From positions 42,736 to 106,735 of the forward strand of contig NZ_JAIFXZ010000004.1 of NCBI RefSeq assembly GCF_021033825.1: a DNA stretch of 64,000 bases, read 5' to 3'. This DNA is from Dietzia aurantiaca. GTDB taxonomy: Bacteria > Actinomycetota > Actinomycetes > Mycobacteriales > Mycobacteriaceae. The translations under genes were made by a program, and so were the position numbers. Every line of letters starts with the position of its first letter. Within the stretch, counting starts at the first letter, position 1. Shown here piece after piece: positions 51,996 to 63,290 of this stretch. The notes beneath the pieces were generated by a model that saw nothing but the letters and a program-made list of their open reading frames with translations, was not told where the DNA came from and searched no databases.

Positions 51996-53921
51996 ATGTG
52001 TGGCCTACTTGGTCTGCTCACCCCCGACGGCTCCGCCCGCACCCACGAGAACCGGGTGCTGAGCGCCATGGGATGCCAGCGGCACCGCGGTCCCGACGAG
52101 GTCGGTACGTGGGTCGACGAGAACGTGGCGTTCGGTTTCAACCGGCTCTCGATCATCGACATCGCCCACTCGCACCAGCCGCTGCGCTGGGGGCCGCCTG
52201 AGCAGCCCGACCGCTACGCGCTCGTGTTCAACGGTGAGATCTACAACTATGTGGAACTCCGTGCGGAACTGCGGGAGAAGCACGGCGCCGAGTTCCGAAC
52301 GGAGGGCGACGGCGAGCCGATCGTCGTGGCGTTCCATCACTGGGGCCCCGCCGCGGTCCGCCGACTCCGCGGCATGTTCGCCTTCGCGATCTGGGACACC
52401 GTCGAGCGCTCGCTCTTCGTCGCCCGCGACCCGTTCGGGATCAAGCCGCTGTACATCGCGAGCGGCAAGGGCGGCACGGTCTTCGCCAGCGAGAAGAAGT
52501 CCGTGACGGAACTGCTCGACCTCGTCGTCGTCGACACCTCCCTCGACACCCGCGCCCTGCAGCACTACGTCACCCTCCAGTACGTCCCCGAGGACGAGAC
52601 CCTCACCCGCGGGGTCCGGCGCCTCGAGTCCGGCTGCCACGCGCGCATCACCCCCGGCGCCGCACCGGTCATCGAGCGGTACTTCGAGCCCACCTTCCCC
52701 GTCGTGCCCGTCGCGGACGGCGACACCGAGCGTCGCTACGACCAGATCGCCTCGGCGCTCGAGGACTCCGTCGCCAAACACATGCGCGCCGACGTGACCG
52801 TGGGCTCGTTCCTGTCCGGCGGCATCGACTCCACAGCGATCGCCGCACTCGCCCGCCGGCACAACGAGAACCTGCTGACTTTCACCACCGGTTTCGAGCG
52901 CGAGGGTTACTCCGAGATCGACGTGGCCGCCGAGTCCGCCGCGGCGATCGGCGTCGAGCACATCGTCAAGGTGGTCTCCCCCGAGGAGTTCGCCGCCGCG
53001 ATCCCCGAGATCATCTGGTACCTCGACGAGCCGGTCGCCGACCCTGCCCTGGTCCCCCTCTACTTCGTGGCCCGCGAGGCGCGAAAGCACGTCAAGGTGG
53101 TCCTGTCCGGTGAGGGCGCCGACGAACTGTTCGGCGGCTACACGATCTACAAGGAGCCGCTCTCCCTCGCGCCGTTCGAGAAGATCCCCGGCGGCCTGAG
53201 GCGCGCGCTGGGCAAGGCCAGCACCCGGATCCCCGAGGGCACCCGCGGCAAGAGTCTTCTGCACCGCGGTTCGATGAGCCTCGAGGACCGCTACTACGGC
53301 AACGCCCGCTCGTTCTCCGAGGAGCAGGTCCGGTCCGTGCTACGCGACTACCGTCCGGAGTGGGGGCACCAGGACGTCACCGCGCCGATCTACGAGCGCT
53401 CCCGCGGCTGGGACCCGGTCGCGCGGATGCAGCACCTGGATCTGTTCACCTGGCTGCGCGGCGACATCCTCGTCAAGGCGGACAAGGTCACCATGGCCAA
53501 CTCTCTCGAGCTGCGGGTGCCGTTCCTCGACCGCGAGGTCTACGACGTGGCCTCCCGTCTGCCGCACTCCGAGAAGATCTCGCACGGCACCACCAAATAC
53601 GCGCTACGCCGCGCGCTCGAGCGGATCGTCCCGGCGCACGTGCTGCACCGCAAGAAGCTCGGCTTTCCCGTGCCGACCCGCCACTGGCTGGCCGGCCCCG
53701 AGCTGCACGACTGGGCCCGCGAGCACGTCCTGGCCTCCGGCACGGACGAGTACGTCGACAAGGCGGCGGTCCTGCGGATGCTCGACGAGCACCGCCGCGG
53801 GGACTCCGATCACAGCCGTCGGATCTGGACGATGCTCTGCTTCATGATCTGGCACGGAATCTTCGTCGAGGGCCGGATCGTCCCGGACATCGAGCAGCGC
53901 GACTACCCCGTCCGTCTCTGA
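51996..53921 (+). CDS. asnB: Glutamine-hydrolysing asparagine synthetase AsnB
   Basis: Class II amidotransferase of 641 residues. The N-terminal Ntn glutaminase begins MCGLLGLLT with nucleophile Cys2, followed by RHRGPDEVGTW and FNGEIYNY. The synthetase domain has the PP-loop SFLSGGIDSTAIAALA and LSGEGADELFGGY. In mycolata the AsnB homologue is also implicated in amidating diaminopimelate in peptidoglycan (LtsA in corynebacteria), so a cell-wall role is possible. It diverges from ctaC as in M. tuberculosis Rv2201. Confidence 0.93.
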   Translation: MCGLLGLLTPDGSARTHENRVLSAMGCQRHRGPDEVGTWVDENVAFGFNRLSIIDIAHSHQPLRWGPPEQPDRYALVFNGEIYNYVELRAELREKHGAEFRTEGDGEPIVVAFHHWGPAAVRRLRGMFAFAIWDTVERSLFVARDPFGIKPLYIASGKGGTVFASEKKSVTELLDLVVVDTSLDTRALQHYVTLQYVPEDETLTRGVRRLESGCHARITPGAAPVIERYFEPTFPVVPVADGDTERRYDQIASALEDSVAKHMRADVTVGSFLSGGIDSTAIAALARRHNENLLTFTTGFEREGYSEIDVAAESAAAIGVEHIVKVVSPEEFAAAIPEIIWYLDEPVADPALVPLYFVAREARKHVKVVLSGEGADELFGGYTIYKEPLSLAPFEKIPGGLRRALGKASTRIPEGTRGKSLLHRGSMSLEDRYYGNARSFSEEQVRSVLRDYRPEWGHQDVTAPIYERSRGWDPVARMQHLDLFTWLRGDILVKADKVTMANSLELRVPFLDREVYDVASRLPHSEKISHGTTKYALRRALERIVPAHVLHRKKLGFPVPTRHWLAGPELHDWAREHVLASGTDEYVDKAAVLRMLDEHRRGDSDHSRRIWTMLCFMIWHGIFVEGRIVPDIEQRDYPVRL

Positions 53922-53941
53922 CCGGGACGGACCGTCCGTCC

Positions 53942-54004
53942 CAACGAGCAGAGCGTTCAGCACACGATTCCCGGGTGAAGGTGTGCTGGACGCTCTGCTC
54001 GTTG
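53942..54004. terminator. Long bidirectional hairpin between asnB and adoK
   Basis: A 24-bp stem with a single mismatch (CAACGAGCAGAGCGTTCAGC and onward) around a 15-base loop, filling most of the gap between the convergent stop codons at 53921 and 54019. Confidence 0.85.
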
Positions 54005-54018
54005 CGAGGTGGCCCGGA

Positions 54019-55046
<1,028 letters not shown>

Positions 55047-55062
55047 AGTTGAGACCGTGTGG

Positions 55063-55410
55063 TCAGTTGAACGAGTCGCCGCAGGCGCACGAACCGGTCG
55101 CCTGGGGGTTGTCGATCGTGAAGCCCTGCTTCTCGATGGTGTCGACGAAATCGATCGAGGCGCCCGTCAGGTACGGGACGCTCATGCGGTCGACGGCGAG
55201 CTTGACGCCACCGAAGTCATCGATGACGTCGCCGTCCAGCGAACGGTCATCGAAGAAGAGCTGGTAGCGCAGGCCGGCACAACCACCGGGCTGAACGGCG
55301 ATACGCAGCGACAGATCGTCACGACCCTCCTGCTCGAGCAGGGCCTTTGCCTTGGAAGCGGCGGCGTCTGTGAGCAGAACGCCGGTGGCGGTGTTCTCCG
55401 CAGTGGTCAT
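55063..55410 (-). CDS. A-type iron-sulfur cluster carrier (ErpA/HesB-like, Rv2204c-like)
   Basis: Fe-S cluster carrier or insertion protein of 115 residues. The three cluster ligands are present: Cys44 in PGGCAGLRYQ, and Cys108 and Cys110 in GSCACGDSF. Its length is normal. AAGGAG precedes the ATG by 8 bases. It matches Rv2204c in position. It stands alone, without SUF genes, and probably delivers clusters to respiratory or metabolic apoproteins. Confidence 0.93.
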   Translation of the reverse strand: MTTAENTATGVLLTDAAASKAKALLEQEGRDDLSLRIAVQPGGCAGLRYQLFFDDRSLDGDVIDDFGGVKLAVDRMSVPYLTGASIDFVDTIEKQGFTIDNPQATGSCACGDSFN

Positions 55411-55565
55411 GTCGGTTCTCCTTGCGATCTACAGAGGGCTTCGGGGACGTCTCGTGTGTGTCAACGCCCAGCGGGGAGTCCTCTATTCCCCGGCATCCGT
55501 TCCGCTGCCCACGATACGCCTGCCACCGCGTATGGGTGAATGTCCGGCCCCGTTCCCCGATCGCC

Positions 55566-55571
55566 TAGCCT
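55566..55571 (+). promoter_or_regulatory. Leaderless-type -10 box for the DUF3043 gene
   Basis: TAGCCT, 6 bases before the GTG at 55578, with no ribosome-binding site. Confidence 0.5.
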
Positions 55572-55577
55572 GGTCAT

Positions 55578-56267
55578 GTGAAGTTGCGCGCATTCGGCTC
55601 CAGAGATGACGAGAACGGCAAGGGCTCACCCGCCCCCGAGGCCCGGCCCGAACCGGAGCCGGACACCGGGCCCGTCGTCGACCCGCGCAAGCCCGCGGGC
55701 AAGGGCAAGCCGACCCCCAGACGTCGCGACCAGGAGCGGGCCCGCGGTATGCGTCAGGGCCCGGTCACGGCTCCGCTGACCCGCAAGGAGGCCCGGGACC
55801 GCCGCAAGGCCGCCGAGGCCGACATGACCAAGGAAGAGCGCAAGGAGGCCAAGGCCGGGGCCCGGGCCGCGCGCGAGGAGCGCCGCCAGCTCATGATGGA
55901 GGGGGACGACCGTTACGTGCTCTCCCGCGACCGAGGCGAGGTCCGCCGGTTCGCCCGCGACTGGGTGGACACCCACCGCCGCCTCATCAACTGGTTCATG
56001 CCGCTGGCACTGTTCGTGATCGTCTTCCAGCTGATCCCGAACCCCACGTTGATGGTGTACAGCCAGACGCTGTTCCTCGTGCTCATCGCCGTCGTCGTCA
56101 TCGACGGGATCCTTCTCGGCCGTACGGTCAACCGCGTGGTCCGGGAACGCTACCCCGACACCGAGGACACCGGGTTCGGTATGGGCTGGTACGCCGTCAT
56201 GCGCGCGACGCAGCCCCGGATGCTGCGCACGCCGCGTCCGCGTGTCCGCCCCGGCGACACGATCTGA
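55578..56267 (+). CDS. DUF3043 membrane protein (Rv2206-like)
   Basis: Function unknown. The 229-residue product has a charged N-terminal half (Pro/Glu, then Lys/Arg/Glu helices such as RKEARDRRKAAEADMTKEER). The conserved YVLSRDRGEVRRFARDWVDTHR follows, then two membrane segments (WFMPLALFVIVFQLI and QTLFLVLIAVVVIDGILLG) and a basic tail. This is the DUF3043 layout of Rv2206. The GTG is fixed by the -10 box. It is followed by the cobU-cobT gene 69 bases downstream on the same strand. Confidence 0.88.
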   Translation: MKLRAFGSRDDENGKGSPAPEARPEPEPDTGPVVDPRKPAGKGKPTPRRRDQERARGMRQGPVTAPLTRKEARDRRKAAEADMTKEERKEAKAGARAAREERRQLMMEGDDRYVLSRDRGEVRRFARDWVDTHRRLINWFMPLALFVIVFQLIPNPTLMVYSQTLFLVLIAVVVIDGILLGRTVNRVVRERYPDTEDTGFGMGWYAVMRATQPRMLRTPRPRVRPGDTI

Positions 56268-56336
56268 TCTGATCGCGAGCGCCCTGCTCCCCGCACCGCT
56301 CTGATCCACCGACCTCCCCCGGAAGGGCCGAACCCC

Positions 56337-58109
56337 ATGCGCCAGCTCGTCCTCGGCGGTACCCGCTCGGGCAAGTCCGTTCACGCCGAGTCCGTGGCCG
56401 GTTCCGCCGGCGCCGACGTGGTCTATGTCGCCACCGCCCGTCACGATGCGGACGACGAGGAGATGTCGGCACGTATCGCGGCGCACCGGGGCCGCCGGCC
56501 CGCGCACTGGACCATCGAGGAGACCGACGAGGTCGTCCGCGTCCTACGGGATCACCCGTCCGGGACCGTGCTAGTGGACGATCTCGGCGGCTGGCTGACC
56601 CGCCGGATGGACGCGACGCTAGGCTGGACCGACGGTGGTGCGGCCGTGGCCACCGAGCTGGACGAGCTCGTCTCCGCGGTCGCCGGCCGCACCGGCCCGG
56701 TGGTCCTGGTCTCCCCGGAGGTCGGGCTCGGGGTGGTGTCCGAGACGCTCGCGGGCCGACTGTTCGCCGACATGATCGGATCGCTCAACCGACGCCTGGC
56801 CGAGGTCTGTGATTCGGCGGTGCTCGTCGTCGCCGGTCGGGTCCTCCCCCTGACCGGCGGGACGGCAGCGGCGCCGAGCGACGTGGCCGTCCCCGCCGCT
56901 CCCTCCGCCGGACCTCCTGCCGTGCCCCTGCCGCGGTCCGGGACCGACGACGACAACGCCGCCGCCGACGACGATGACGACAACGCCATCACCGGGTCCC
57001 CCGCCACCGACACGGGGCCGGGTTCGGAGTTCGCCGGCCTCCGCGACGTCGGGTACTACGACGACCCGGTTGCCTTCGGCCCCGTCCACCCGCCTTCCCA
57101 CACGGTGTCGGAGCAGGCACGGGACCGGCAACTGACGCTCACCAAGCCGGCCGGTTCGCTCGGCCGTCTCGAAGAGCTGGCGACGTGGATCGCCGCCTGC
57201 CAGGACGCGTGCCCGCCCCGCCGGCTCGAGCGGGCCCGGGTCGTGGTGTTCGCCGGCGACCACGGCATCGCCGAGCACGGGGTCTCCGCTTTCCCGCAGG
57301 AGGTCACGTTGCAGATGGCCGACAACATCGTCGGCGGCGGTGCGGCCGTATCGGTGCTGGCCAGGCAGGCGGGCGCCACCGTCCGGGTGGCCGATATCGC
57401 GATGTCGGCCGAGCGCCCGGGTGGGCTCGACGATCACAAGATCCGACGTTCCTCCGGCGCGATCGACCGCGAGGACGCGCTGACCGGGGACGAGGTGCGG
57501 GCCGCGATCGCCGCGGGCCGCCGGATCGCCGACGAGGAGGTCGACGCAGGGGCGGATCTGCTGATCGCCGGAGACCTCGGGATCGGCAACACCACCCCCG
57601 CCACCGTGCTCGCGTGCCTGATCACCGGCCGCGAACCGGTCGAGCTGGTCGGGCGGGGTACCGGGATCGACGACGAGGGGTGGATGCGCAAGACCGCCGC
57701 CATCCGCGACGCCATGTTCCGGGCGTCCGGTGATGTGCGGGATCCGGTCGCGATGCTCCGCAAGGTCGCCGGCGCCGACATCGCCGCGATGGCCGGCTTC
57801 CTCGCCCAGGCCGCGCTCCGCAGGACGCCGTGCATTCTCGACGGCTCCGTGGTGACCGCCGGGGCGCTCATGGCCGAGGCCCTCGCGCCGGGCTCGCGCC
57901 AGTGGTGGGTGGCCGGGCACCGAAGTGCCGAGCCGGCTCACACCGCCGCGCTGACCTATCTGACCCTCGAGCCGGTTCTCGAGCACTCCATGCGCCTCGG
58001 CGAGGGCAGTGGCGCCGTCGCCGCGCTGTCGGTCGTCCACAACGCGATCGCGATCCTCACGGAGATGGCGACCTTCGCCGACGCCGGGGTCAGCGGCAGG
58101 GACGACTGA
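56337..58109 (+). CDS. cobU-cobT: CobU-CobT fusion: cobinamide kinase/guanylyltransferase and DMB phosphoribosyltransferase
   Basis: Two enzymes of cobalamin nucleotide-loop assembly in one 590-residue protein. The CobU part (about 1-180) has the P-loop GGTRSGKS (7-14), [13 protein letters not shown] with the GMP-linking His position, and [11 protein letters not shown] low-complexity linker of about 65 residues contains two Asp runs. The CobT part (about 240-590) has [37 protein letters not shown] and the catalytic-Glu region at the C-terminal RLGEGSGA. In M. tuberculosis, cobU and cobT are separate genes. GGAAGGG precedes the ATG. Confidence 0.92.
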   Translation: MRQLVLGGTRSGKSVHAESVAGSAGADVVYVATARHDADDEEMSARIAAHRGRRPAHWTIEETDEVVRVLRDHPSGTVLVDDLGGWLTRRMDATLGWTDGGAAVATELDELVSAVAGRTGPVVLVSPEVGLGVVSETLAGRLFADMIGSLNRRLAEVCDSAVLVVAGRVLPLTGGTAAAPSDVAVPAAPSAGPPAVPLPRSGTDDDNAAADDDDDNAITGSPATDTGPGSEFAGLRDVGYYDDPVAFGPVHPPSHTVSEQARDRQLTLTKPAGSLGRLEELATWIAACQDACPPRRLERARVVVFAGDHGIAEHGVSAFPQEVTLQMADNIVGGGAAVSVLARQAGATVRVADIAMSAERPGGLDDHKIRRSSGAIDREDALTGDEVRAAIAAGRRIADEEVDAGADLLIAGDLGIGNTTPATVLACLITGREPVELVGRGTGIDDEGWMRKTAAIRDAMFRASGDVRDPVAMLRKVAGADIAAMAGFLAQAALRRTPCILDGSVVTAGALMAEALAPGSRQWWVAGHRSAEPAHTAALTYLTLEPVLEHSMRLGEGSGAVAALSVVHNAIAILTEMATFADAGVSGRDD

Positions 58110-58115
58110 CCTCTC

Positions 58116-58892
58116 GTGCTGGACGCGGTGCGGGTGTCGCTGTCGTGGATGACCGTGCTGCCCGTCGGTCGCACCGGTGTTCCCGATGCAGCCACAGCCG
58201 GGCGCGCGATGACGGCATTGCCGGTAGTGGGGCTGACCTGCGGGGCCCTGGCCACCGCGACCGCCCACAGCGTGCACGCCCTCGGCGCGGGCGCCTTGTT
58301 GTCCGGTGTCGTGGGGGTCGCGGCGGTGCTCGCCCTGACCCGCGGAATGCATGTCGACGCGCTGGCCGACACCGCTGACGCGCTGGGCTCGTACGCCGGT
58401 CCGGAGCGGGCCCTTCAGATCATGCGCTCCGGGTCGATCGGTCCGATGGGGGCCGCGGTACTCGCCCTGACTCTTCTCGCCGAGGTCGCGGCGCTGGGCC
58501 AACTCGTCGACTCGGGTGCCTGGCTCGCGCCGATCGCCGCGTTCGTCGTCTCGCGTTGCCTGCCGGTCGCGCTCCTCCGACGGGGCATTCCGCCCGCGTC
58601 GCCGACGGGGTTCGGTGCGATGGTCGCCGGGTCCCAGTCCCGGGTGTCCGTGGCCGGGGTCGGCCTGCTGACCGTGGTCGCAGGTGCCGGCCTGGCGGGC
58701 ACGGGACCGCTCCCCGATCACTGGTGGATGCCGGCCGTGGGCGCCGCCGTGGGCCCGGCCACGTTCCTCGCGACCGCCGCCGTCGGCCGTCATGTGGTCC
58801 GCCGGCTGGGCGGCATCAACGGCGATGTGCTGGGCGCCGCCATAGAGACGGGAACGGCGGCGACTCTCGTCGCCGCCGTTCTCCTGCTCTGA
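58116..58892 (+). CDS. cobS: Cobalamin-5-phosphate synthase CobS
   Basis: Integral membrane enzyme that joins adenosyl-GDP-cobinamide to alpha-ribazole (phosphate). The 258-residue protein has about six to seven membrane segments and the conserved acidic motif RGMHVDALADTADALGS, plus a C-terminal RLGGINGDVLGAAIE. It begins 6 bases after the fusion gene, so the two products act sequentially from one transcript. The start is GTG. Confidence 0.94.
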   Translation: MLDAVRVSLSWMTVLPVGRTGVPDAATAGRAMTALPVVGLTCGALATATAHSVHALGAGALLSGVVGVAAVLALTRGMHVDALADTADALGSYAGPERALQIMRSGSIGPMGAAVLALTLLAEVAALGQLVDSGAWLAPIAAFVVSRCLPVALLRRGIPPASPTGFGAMVAGSQSRVSVAGVGLLTVVAGAGLAGTGPLPDHWWMPAVGAAVGPATFLATAAVGRHVVRRLGGINGDVLGAAIETGTAATLVAAVLLL

Positions 58893-58949
58893 TCGGTCTC
58901 CGGGCCGGGTCGGGGTGACCGACCGGCGTCACCGGGCGGACCGCGGCCG

Positions 58950-60041
58950 TCAGGCCAGGGTGGTCATCCAGCCGAACGGATCCTCGACGGAGCCGCGCTG
59001 GATGCCTGTGAGGGTCTCGCGCAGCCGCATGGTGATCTCGCCCGGCCCGCCGTCCCCGACCGTGTAGCCCCCGCCGGCATGCTTGACGGAGCCGACGGGG
59101 GTGATCACGGCTGCGGTGCCGCAGGCGAAGACCTCGGAGATCTCCCCGGTGGCCACCCCGGACTCCCACTCCTCCACCGAGACCTTGCGCTCGGTGACCG
59201 GGTAGCCCAGGTGCCGGGCCAGCTGCAGAAGACTGTCGCGGGTGACGCCGGGCAGCAGCGAACCGGACAGCTCGGGAGTGACGATCTGCGCGGAGTCCCC
59301 GGAGCCCAGGATGAAGAACAGGTTCATCCCGCCCATCTCCTCGACGTACTTACGCTCGATCGCGTCGAGCCAGACCACCTGGTCGCAGCCCTCGGCCGCG
59401 GCCTGCTCCTGCGCGCGCAGGGACGCCGCGTAGTTTCCACCGAACTTCGCGGCACCGGTGCCGCCGGGGCTGGCGCGCACGTACTCGGTGCTCAGCCAGA
59501 CGCTGACGGGCGCGACGCCGCGCGAGAAGTACGCGCCCGCGGGTGAGGCGATCACGGAGTACATGTACTCCTCGGCCGGTCGCACGCCGAGTCCGCTCTC
59601 GGTGGCGATCATGAACGGTCGGAGGTAGAGGGCCTCCTCGCCGCCGGCGGCGGGCACCCAGTCGCGATCGATCGCGATGAGCTGCCGCAGCGACTCCATG
59701 AACAGGTCCTCCGGGATCTGCGGCATGGCGAGTCGCTGCGCAGACCTGTTGAACCGGGCCGCGTTCTGCTCCGGACGGAAGGAGGCGATCGAGTCGTCCG
59801 CCTGGCGGTACGCCTTGAGCCCCTCGAAGATCGTCTGCGCGTAGTGGAGGACGACGGCCGAAGGATCAATGCTCAGCGGGCCGTACGCCTCGATGACGGG
59901 CGTACCCCAGGCGCCGTCGGCGTAGTTGATGGTGACCATGTGGTCGGTGAAGTGCTGGCCGAAGCCGGGCGACGCCAGGATGGCCTCGCGGTCCTGCGCT
60001 GATCTCGGCGAGGCAGAGGGACGGATATCGAAGTCGGACAT
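58950..60041 (-). CDS. ilvE: Branched-chain amino acid aminotransferase IlvE
   Basis: PLP fold-type IV transaminase for Leu, Ile and Val. The 363-residue protein has [27 protein letters not shown], the PLP-lysine segment [14 protein letters not shown], and [10 protein letters not shown] with [11 protein letters not shown]. It corresponds to Rv2210c and is of the longer bacterial/eukaryotic-type IlvE. The ATG at 60041 follows AGGAACGAG. It lies 32 bases after gcvT on the same strand, in a probable operon. Confidence 0.94.
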   Translation of the reverse strand: MSDFDIRPSASPRSAQDREAILASPGFGQHFTDHMVTINYADGAWGTPVIEAYGPLSIDPSAVVLHYAQTIFEGLKAYRQADDSIASFRPEQNAARFNRSAQRLAMPQIPEDLFMESLRQLIAIDRDWVPAAGGEEALYLRPFMIATESGLGVRPAEEYMYSVIASPAGAYFSRGVAPVSVWLSTEYVRASPGGTGAAKFGGNYAASLRAQEQAAAEGCDQVVWLDAIERKYVEEMGGMNLFFILGSGDSAQIVTPELSGSLLPGVTRDSLLQLARHLGYPVTERKVSVEEWESGVATGEISEVFACGTAAVITPVGSVKHAGGGYTVGDGGPGEITMRLRETLTGIQRGSVEDPFGWMTTLA

Positions 60042-60073
60042 GAGGTCTCGTTCCTGGAATGGGTGGTGCGTGG

Positions 60074-61186
60074 TCAGCGGGTGCGAATCTCGATGAGCGG
60101 GGGTACCGCGAGGCGGCAAGCTACCTCGCGCCCGCGTACGTCCACCACGACCTCGTCGTTCTTCTTCAGTCCCGCGTCCAGCTCGATGAACGCCAGCGCA
60201 ATGCCGGTCTTGAGAGTCGGCGAGAAGGTGCCGGAGCTGGTGACGCCCACGTCGCGACCGCCGGCCCGCACCGTCTGCCCGGCGCGCAGCACCCCGCGGC
60301 CCGTCACCTCGAGCGCGTACATGCGGCGCGCGGGCCCGGCCTCCTTCTTCTGCAGCAGCGCCTCGCGGCCCCAGAAGCCGGGCTTGTCCCAACCGATGGC
60401 CCATGCGCAGCGCGCCTCGAGCGGATTGAGATCCACGGACAGCTCGTTGCCGTGCAGCGGGTACCCGGCCTCGGTACGCAGCGAGTCGCGTGCCCCGAGC
60501 CCGCAGAGGGCACCCTCGCGGGCGAGGACCTGCTCGGCGAGTGCATCCCAGAGGGCGCCTGCGTGCTCCCACTCGGGCAGGACCTCGAAGCCGTACTCGC
60601 CGGTGTAGCCGGTGCGGCAGATCCGGACGAAACTCCCGTTCCAGTCGGCGTCGACGTAGGCCATGTAGTCCAGGTCGGTGGGCAGGCCGAGGGCGGTGAG
60701 GACCTCGCCGGACCGCGGCCCCTGGACGGCGATCACGGCGCGCGAGCGGTGCTGGTCGGTGATGGTGATCCCGGGCGCGCGCTCGGCGGCGGCGGCCTGC
60801 AGCATCCGCACGACCTCGGCGGTGTTGGCGGCGTTGGGGATGAGGAAGATCTCCTCGTCGGAGACGCGGTAGGCGATCAGGTCGTCGACCACGCCGCCGC
60901 GGTCGTCACAGCACAGGGTGTACTGCGCGCTGCCGGCGGAGATCCGGTCGATGTCGTTCGTGAAGCACGAGTTGACGAACTCGGCGGCGCCCGGCCCGGT
61001 CAGGAGCGCCTTGCCCAGGTGGCTCACGTCGAACAGCCCGACGGAGGCGCGGGTCGCGGTGTGCTCGGCGACGGTTCCGGAGTACTGCACAGGCATCGAC
61101 CAGCCACCGAACGGCGCGAAAGTCGCCCCGGCGTCGGCATGGCGGGAGTGCAGTGGCCCCTCGTAGAGGTCTCCGGTATCAGTCAT
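60074..61186 (-). CDS. gcvT: Glycine cleavage system aminomethyltransferase GcvT
   Basis: T-protein that releases ammonia from the aminomethyl-lipoyl H-protein and passes the methylene group to tetrahydrofolate. The 370-residue protein has [40 protein letters not shown] and [17 protein letters not shown], all characteristic. GAGGAG precedes the ATG. It is not with gcvP or gcvH. It is first in the gcvT-ilvE pair and diverges from pepA at a palindromic promoter region. Confidence 0.93.
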   Translation of the reverse strand: MTDTGDLYEGPLHSRHADAGATFAPFGGWSMPVQYSGTVAEHTATRASVGLFDVSHLGKALLTGPGAAEFVNSCFTNDIDRISAGSAQYTLCCDDRGGVVDDLIAYRVSDEEIFLIPNAANTAEVVRMLQAAAAERAPGITITDQHRSRAVIAVQGPRSGEVLTALGLPTDLDYMAYVDADWNGSFVRICRTGYTGEYGFEVLPEWEHAGALWDALAEQVLAREGALCGLGARDSLRTEAGYPLHGNELSVDLNPLEARCAWAIGWDKPGFWGREALLQKKEAGPARRMYALEVTGRGVLRAGQTVRAGGRDVGVTSSGTFSPTLKTGIALAFIELDAGLKKNDEVVVDVRGREVACRLAVPPLIEIRTR

Positions 61187-61229
61187 GTCGCCACTCCTCG
61201 CGCTCTCCAGTACGGCTGGACCCCCACGT

Positions 61230-61243
61230 TAGTCGATAGACTA
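61230..61243. promoter_or_regulatory. Palindromic bidirectional promoter between gcvT and pepA
   Basis: TAGTC-GATA-GACTA is a perfect 5+5 palindrome. It embeds TAGACT (plus, 61237-61242) and TAGTCT (minus, 61243-61238), -10-like hexamers facing in opposite directions. Both genes would have leaders with their own ribosome-binding sites. Confidence 0.45.
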
Positions 61244-61343
61244 TGGTGCCCTCGCCGTGGCGGCCCACGCCACGGCACGCGGGCCCCGGGACCTGTTCCC
61301 GCCATTGTGCCCAGCCAGTTGCCCACGACCCCAGGAGCGCCAT

Positions 61344-62873
61344 ATGCCGACCGCGGATTCGATCCTCAGCCACGACCCGGACCTCGCCCCGATCGAGGCG
61401 GTCACCTCGCCTGTGAAGTCCGACGTGGTGGTGGTGGGAATCGCCGCGGATGCCGCTGCCGACGGCGAGAAGAAGGCGGCCCCCGTCGTCGTCGCCCCGG
61501 GTCTCGAGGGTGACGCGACCGCGGCGTTGGCCACACTCGCCCGTTCGATCGGCGCGTCGACGAAGGTCGGCGCGACCACCCGCGTGCCGGCGCCGGCGGG
61601 CGTCCCCGGTGATTCGGTCGTGTTGGTGGGCCTGGGTGGCTCCGAGGAGGAGCGGACCGACGAGGTCCTGCGCCGTGCGGCCGGTGCCGCCGCCCGCGCC
61701 TGCCGGGGCCTCGGGTCGGCGCTGGTCCTTCTCGACGCCGGGCGCGCGGAGGCCGTCGCCCTGGGCGCCGGGTTGGGATCCTTCACGCCGGCCAAGGTCA
61801 CCGCGAAGGACGAGAAGAACGACGACGACGCAACCGCCGCGGACACCCTCCGGGTATTCGTCGGCGAGGCGGGCTCGGACGCGGTCTCCCGGGCCGCCAC
61901 CATCGCCGAGTGCGTCGGTCTGGCCCGCGACCTCGTCAACACCCCGCCCAACCTGTTGTTCCCGGGCTCGTTCGCTGATCGCGCAGCGGCACTTGCCGCG
62001 GAGGCCGGCCTGGAGGTCGAGGTGCTGGACGAGGCCGCGCTCGCCGAGGGCGGGTTCGGCGGCATCCTCGCCGTGGGTGGCGGCTCGTCCCGCGGCCCAC
62101 GCCTGGTGCGTCTAACCCATCGTGGCGGCCAGGGGCGCCCGACGGTCGCGCTCGTGGGCAAGGGCGTCACGTTCGACACCGGCGGCATCTCCATCAAGCC
62201 CGCCGCGGGCATGGAGCAGATGACCATGGACATGGGCGGCGCCGCGGCCGTGGTCGCCACCGTGATCCTGGCCGCGCGCCTCGGGCTGGACATGACCGTC
62301 ATCGCCTCGGTGCCGATGGCCGAGAACATGCCGTCGTCCACCGCCTACCGTCCCGGCGACGTGCTGACCATGTACGGCGGGACGACAGTCGAGGTGCAGA
62401 ACACCGACGCCGAGGGCCGGCTCATCCTGGCCGACGCGATCGTGCGCGCCTGCGAGGACTCGCCCTCACACCTCATCGACACCGCGACCCTGACCGGTGC
62501 CCAGATGGTCGCGCTCGGCAAGAAGACGCCGGGCGTCATGGGCACCGAGGATTTCCGCGACCGCGTCTCCGAGCTCAGCCGCGGGGTCGGCGAGGGTGGC
62601 TGGTCGATGCCGCTGCCCGAGGAGCTGCGCGACGGTCTGGACTCGGAGGTCGCCGACATGACCAACGTGACCCCGCACCGCTGGGGCGGCATGCTCTCGG
62701 CGGGCCTGTTCCTGCGGGAGTTCGTGGCCGAGGGCGTGGAGTGGGCGCATATCGACATCGCCGGCCCGGCGTACAACGACGGCGGCCCGGAGGGCTATCT
62801 GCCCAAGGGCGCGACCGGCGTGCCGGTGAGGACCATGCTCGCGGTGCTCGAGGACATCGCCGCGACCAACTGA
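61344..62873 (+). CDS. pepA: Leucyl aminopeptidase (M17 family, PepA/PepB)
   Basis: Cytosolic two-metal aminopeptidase of 509 residues. The N-terminal regulatory half is Ala/Val-rich. The catalytic half has [17 protein letters not shown] (metal-binding Lys/Asp), [19 protein letters not shown] and the family signature [10 protein letters not shown]. The M. tuberculosis homologue is Rv2213 (pepB). AGGAG lies upstream of the ATG. It diverges from gcvT and converges on the small hypothetical gene. Confidence 0.95.
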   Translation: MPTADSILSHDPDLAPIEAVTSPVKSDVVVVGIAADAAADGEKKAAPVVVAPGLEGDATAALATLARSIGASTKVGATTRVPAPAGVPGDSVVLVGLGGSEEERTDEVLRRAAGAAARACRGLGSALVLLDAGRAEAVALGAGLGSFTPAKVTAKDEKNDDDATAADTLRVFVGEAGSDAVSRAATIAECVGLARDLVNTPPNLLFPGSFADRAAALAAEAGLEVEVLDEAALAEGGFGGILAVGGGSSRGPRLVRLTHRGGQGRPTVALVGKGVTFDTGGISIKPAAGMEQMTMDMGGAAAVVATVILAARLGLDMTVIASVPMAENMPSSTAYRPGDVLTMYGGTTVEVQNTDAEGRLILADAIVRACEDSPSHLIDTATLTGAQMVALGKKTPGVMGTEDFRDRVSELSRGVGEGGWSMPLPEELRDGLDSEVADMTNVTPHRWGGMLSAGLFLREFVAEGVEWAHIDIAGPAYNDGGPEGYLPKGATGVPVRTMLAVLEDIAATN

Positions 62874-62908
62874 CGGCGTTCGGCGGCGACCGGCCGCCGA
62901 CGGCTTCC

Positions 62909-62942
62909 GGGGCCGACGGGCGGGCTACCGCTCGTCGGCCCC
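62909..62942. terminator. Hairpin between pepA and the downstream convergent gene
   Basis: A 10-bp inverted repeat (GGGGCCGACG / CGTCGGCCCC) around a 14-base loop. It spans the stop codon of the minus-strand gene at 62925. Confidence 0.5.
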
Positions 62943-63290
62943 GCGCATCTGTTCGCGTAGACGTTCGGCGCGCTCGCGACGCTCCCGCTTGATGCGGACC
63001 TCTTCGTAGTCACGCATCCGCTGCGGGTACCCGTTCACGGAGGCGTCGAAGAGCGGCACCTTCAGTTCGGAGGTGATCCGACGGGCGGTGGCCAGGTCAC
63101 CGACCGGACGACGCGTCCACTCGCCGTCGAACGCCACGAGGCACAGTCCCGGAACGGAGACCAGTGTCTCCGGCTCCAGGAAGGCCTCGACCCCCACGCG
63201 GGTGCGGCACCACCGGCGGAAGTGGTCCAGATCGGCCGGGTCAGCGGGGATCCGGGCGTTCCGCCGTCGGAAGATGTCCTGGATCCCCAT
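62925..63290 (-). CDS. Conserved actinobacterial hypothetical protein
   Basis: Predicted 121-residue cytoplasmic protein. The N-terminus is MGIQDIFRRRNARI. The middle has DLDHFRRWCRTRVGVEAFLEPET and LVAFDGEWTRRPV. The end is a charged helix (YEEVRIKRERRERAERLREQ). Homologues near pepA/sucB in actinobacteria are sometimes labelled oxidoreductase without evidence, and no enzymatic motif is visible. AAGGAGG lies 7 bases before the ATG, so the start is firm. Function unknown. Confidence 0.82.
   Translation of the reverse strand: MGIQDIFRRRNARIPADPADLDHFRRWCRTRVGVEAFLEPETLVSVPGLCLVAFDGEWTRRPVGDLATARRITSELKVPLFDASVNGYPQRMRDYEEVRIKRERRERAERLREQMRGADER

Noticed and set aside
56268..56336. Cobalamin riboswitch before the cobU-cobT gene
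   Set aside because: The gap is only 69 bases, too short for the element, and no B12-box sequence is seen.
56619..58793. 724-residue minus-strand frame opposite cobU-cobT and cobS
   Set aside because: Gly/Arg/Asp-rich shadow without motifs, antisense to two confident genes.
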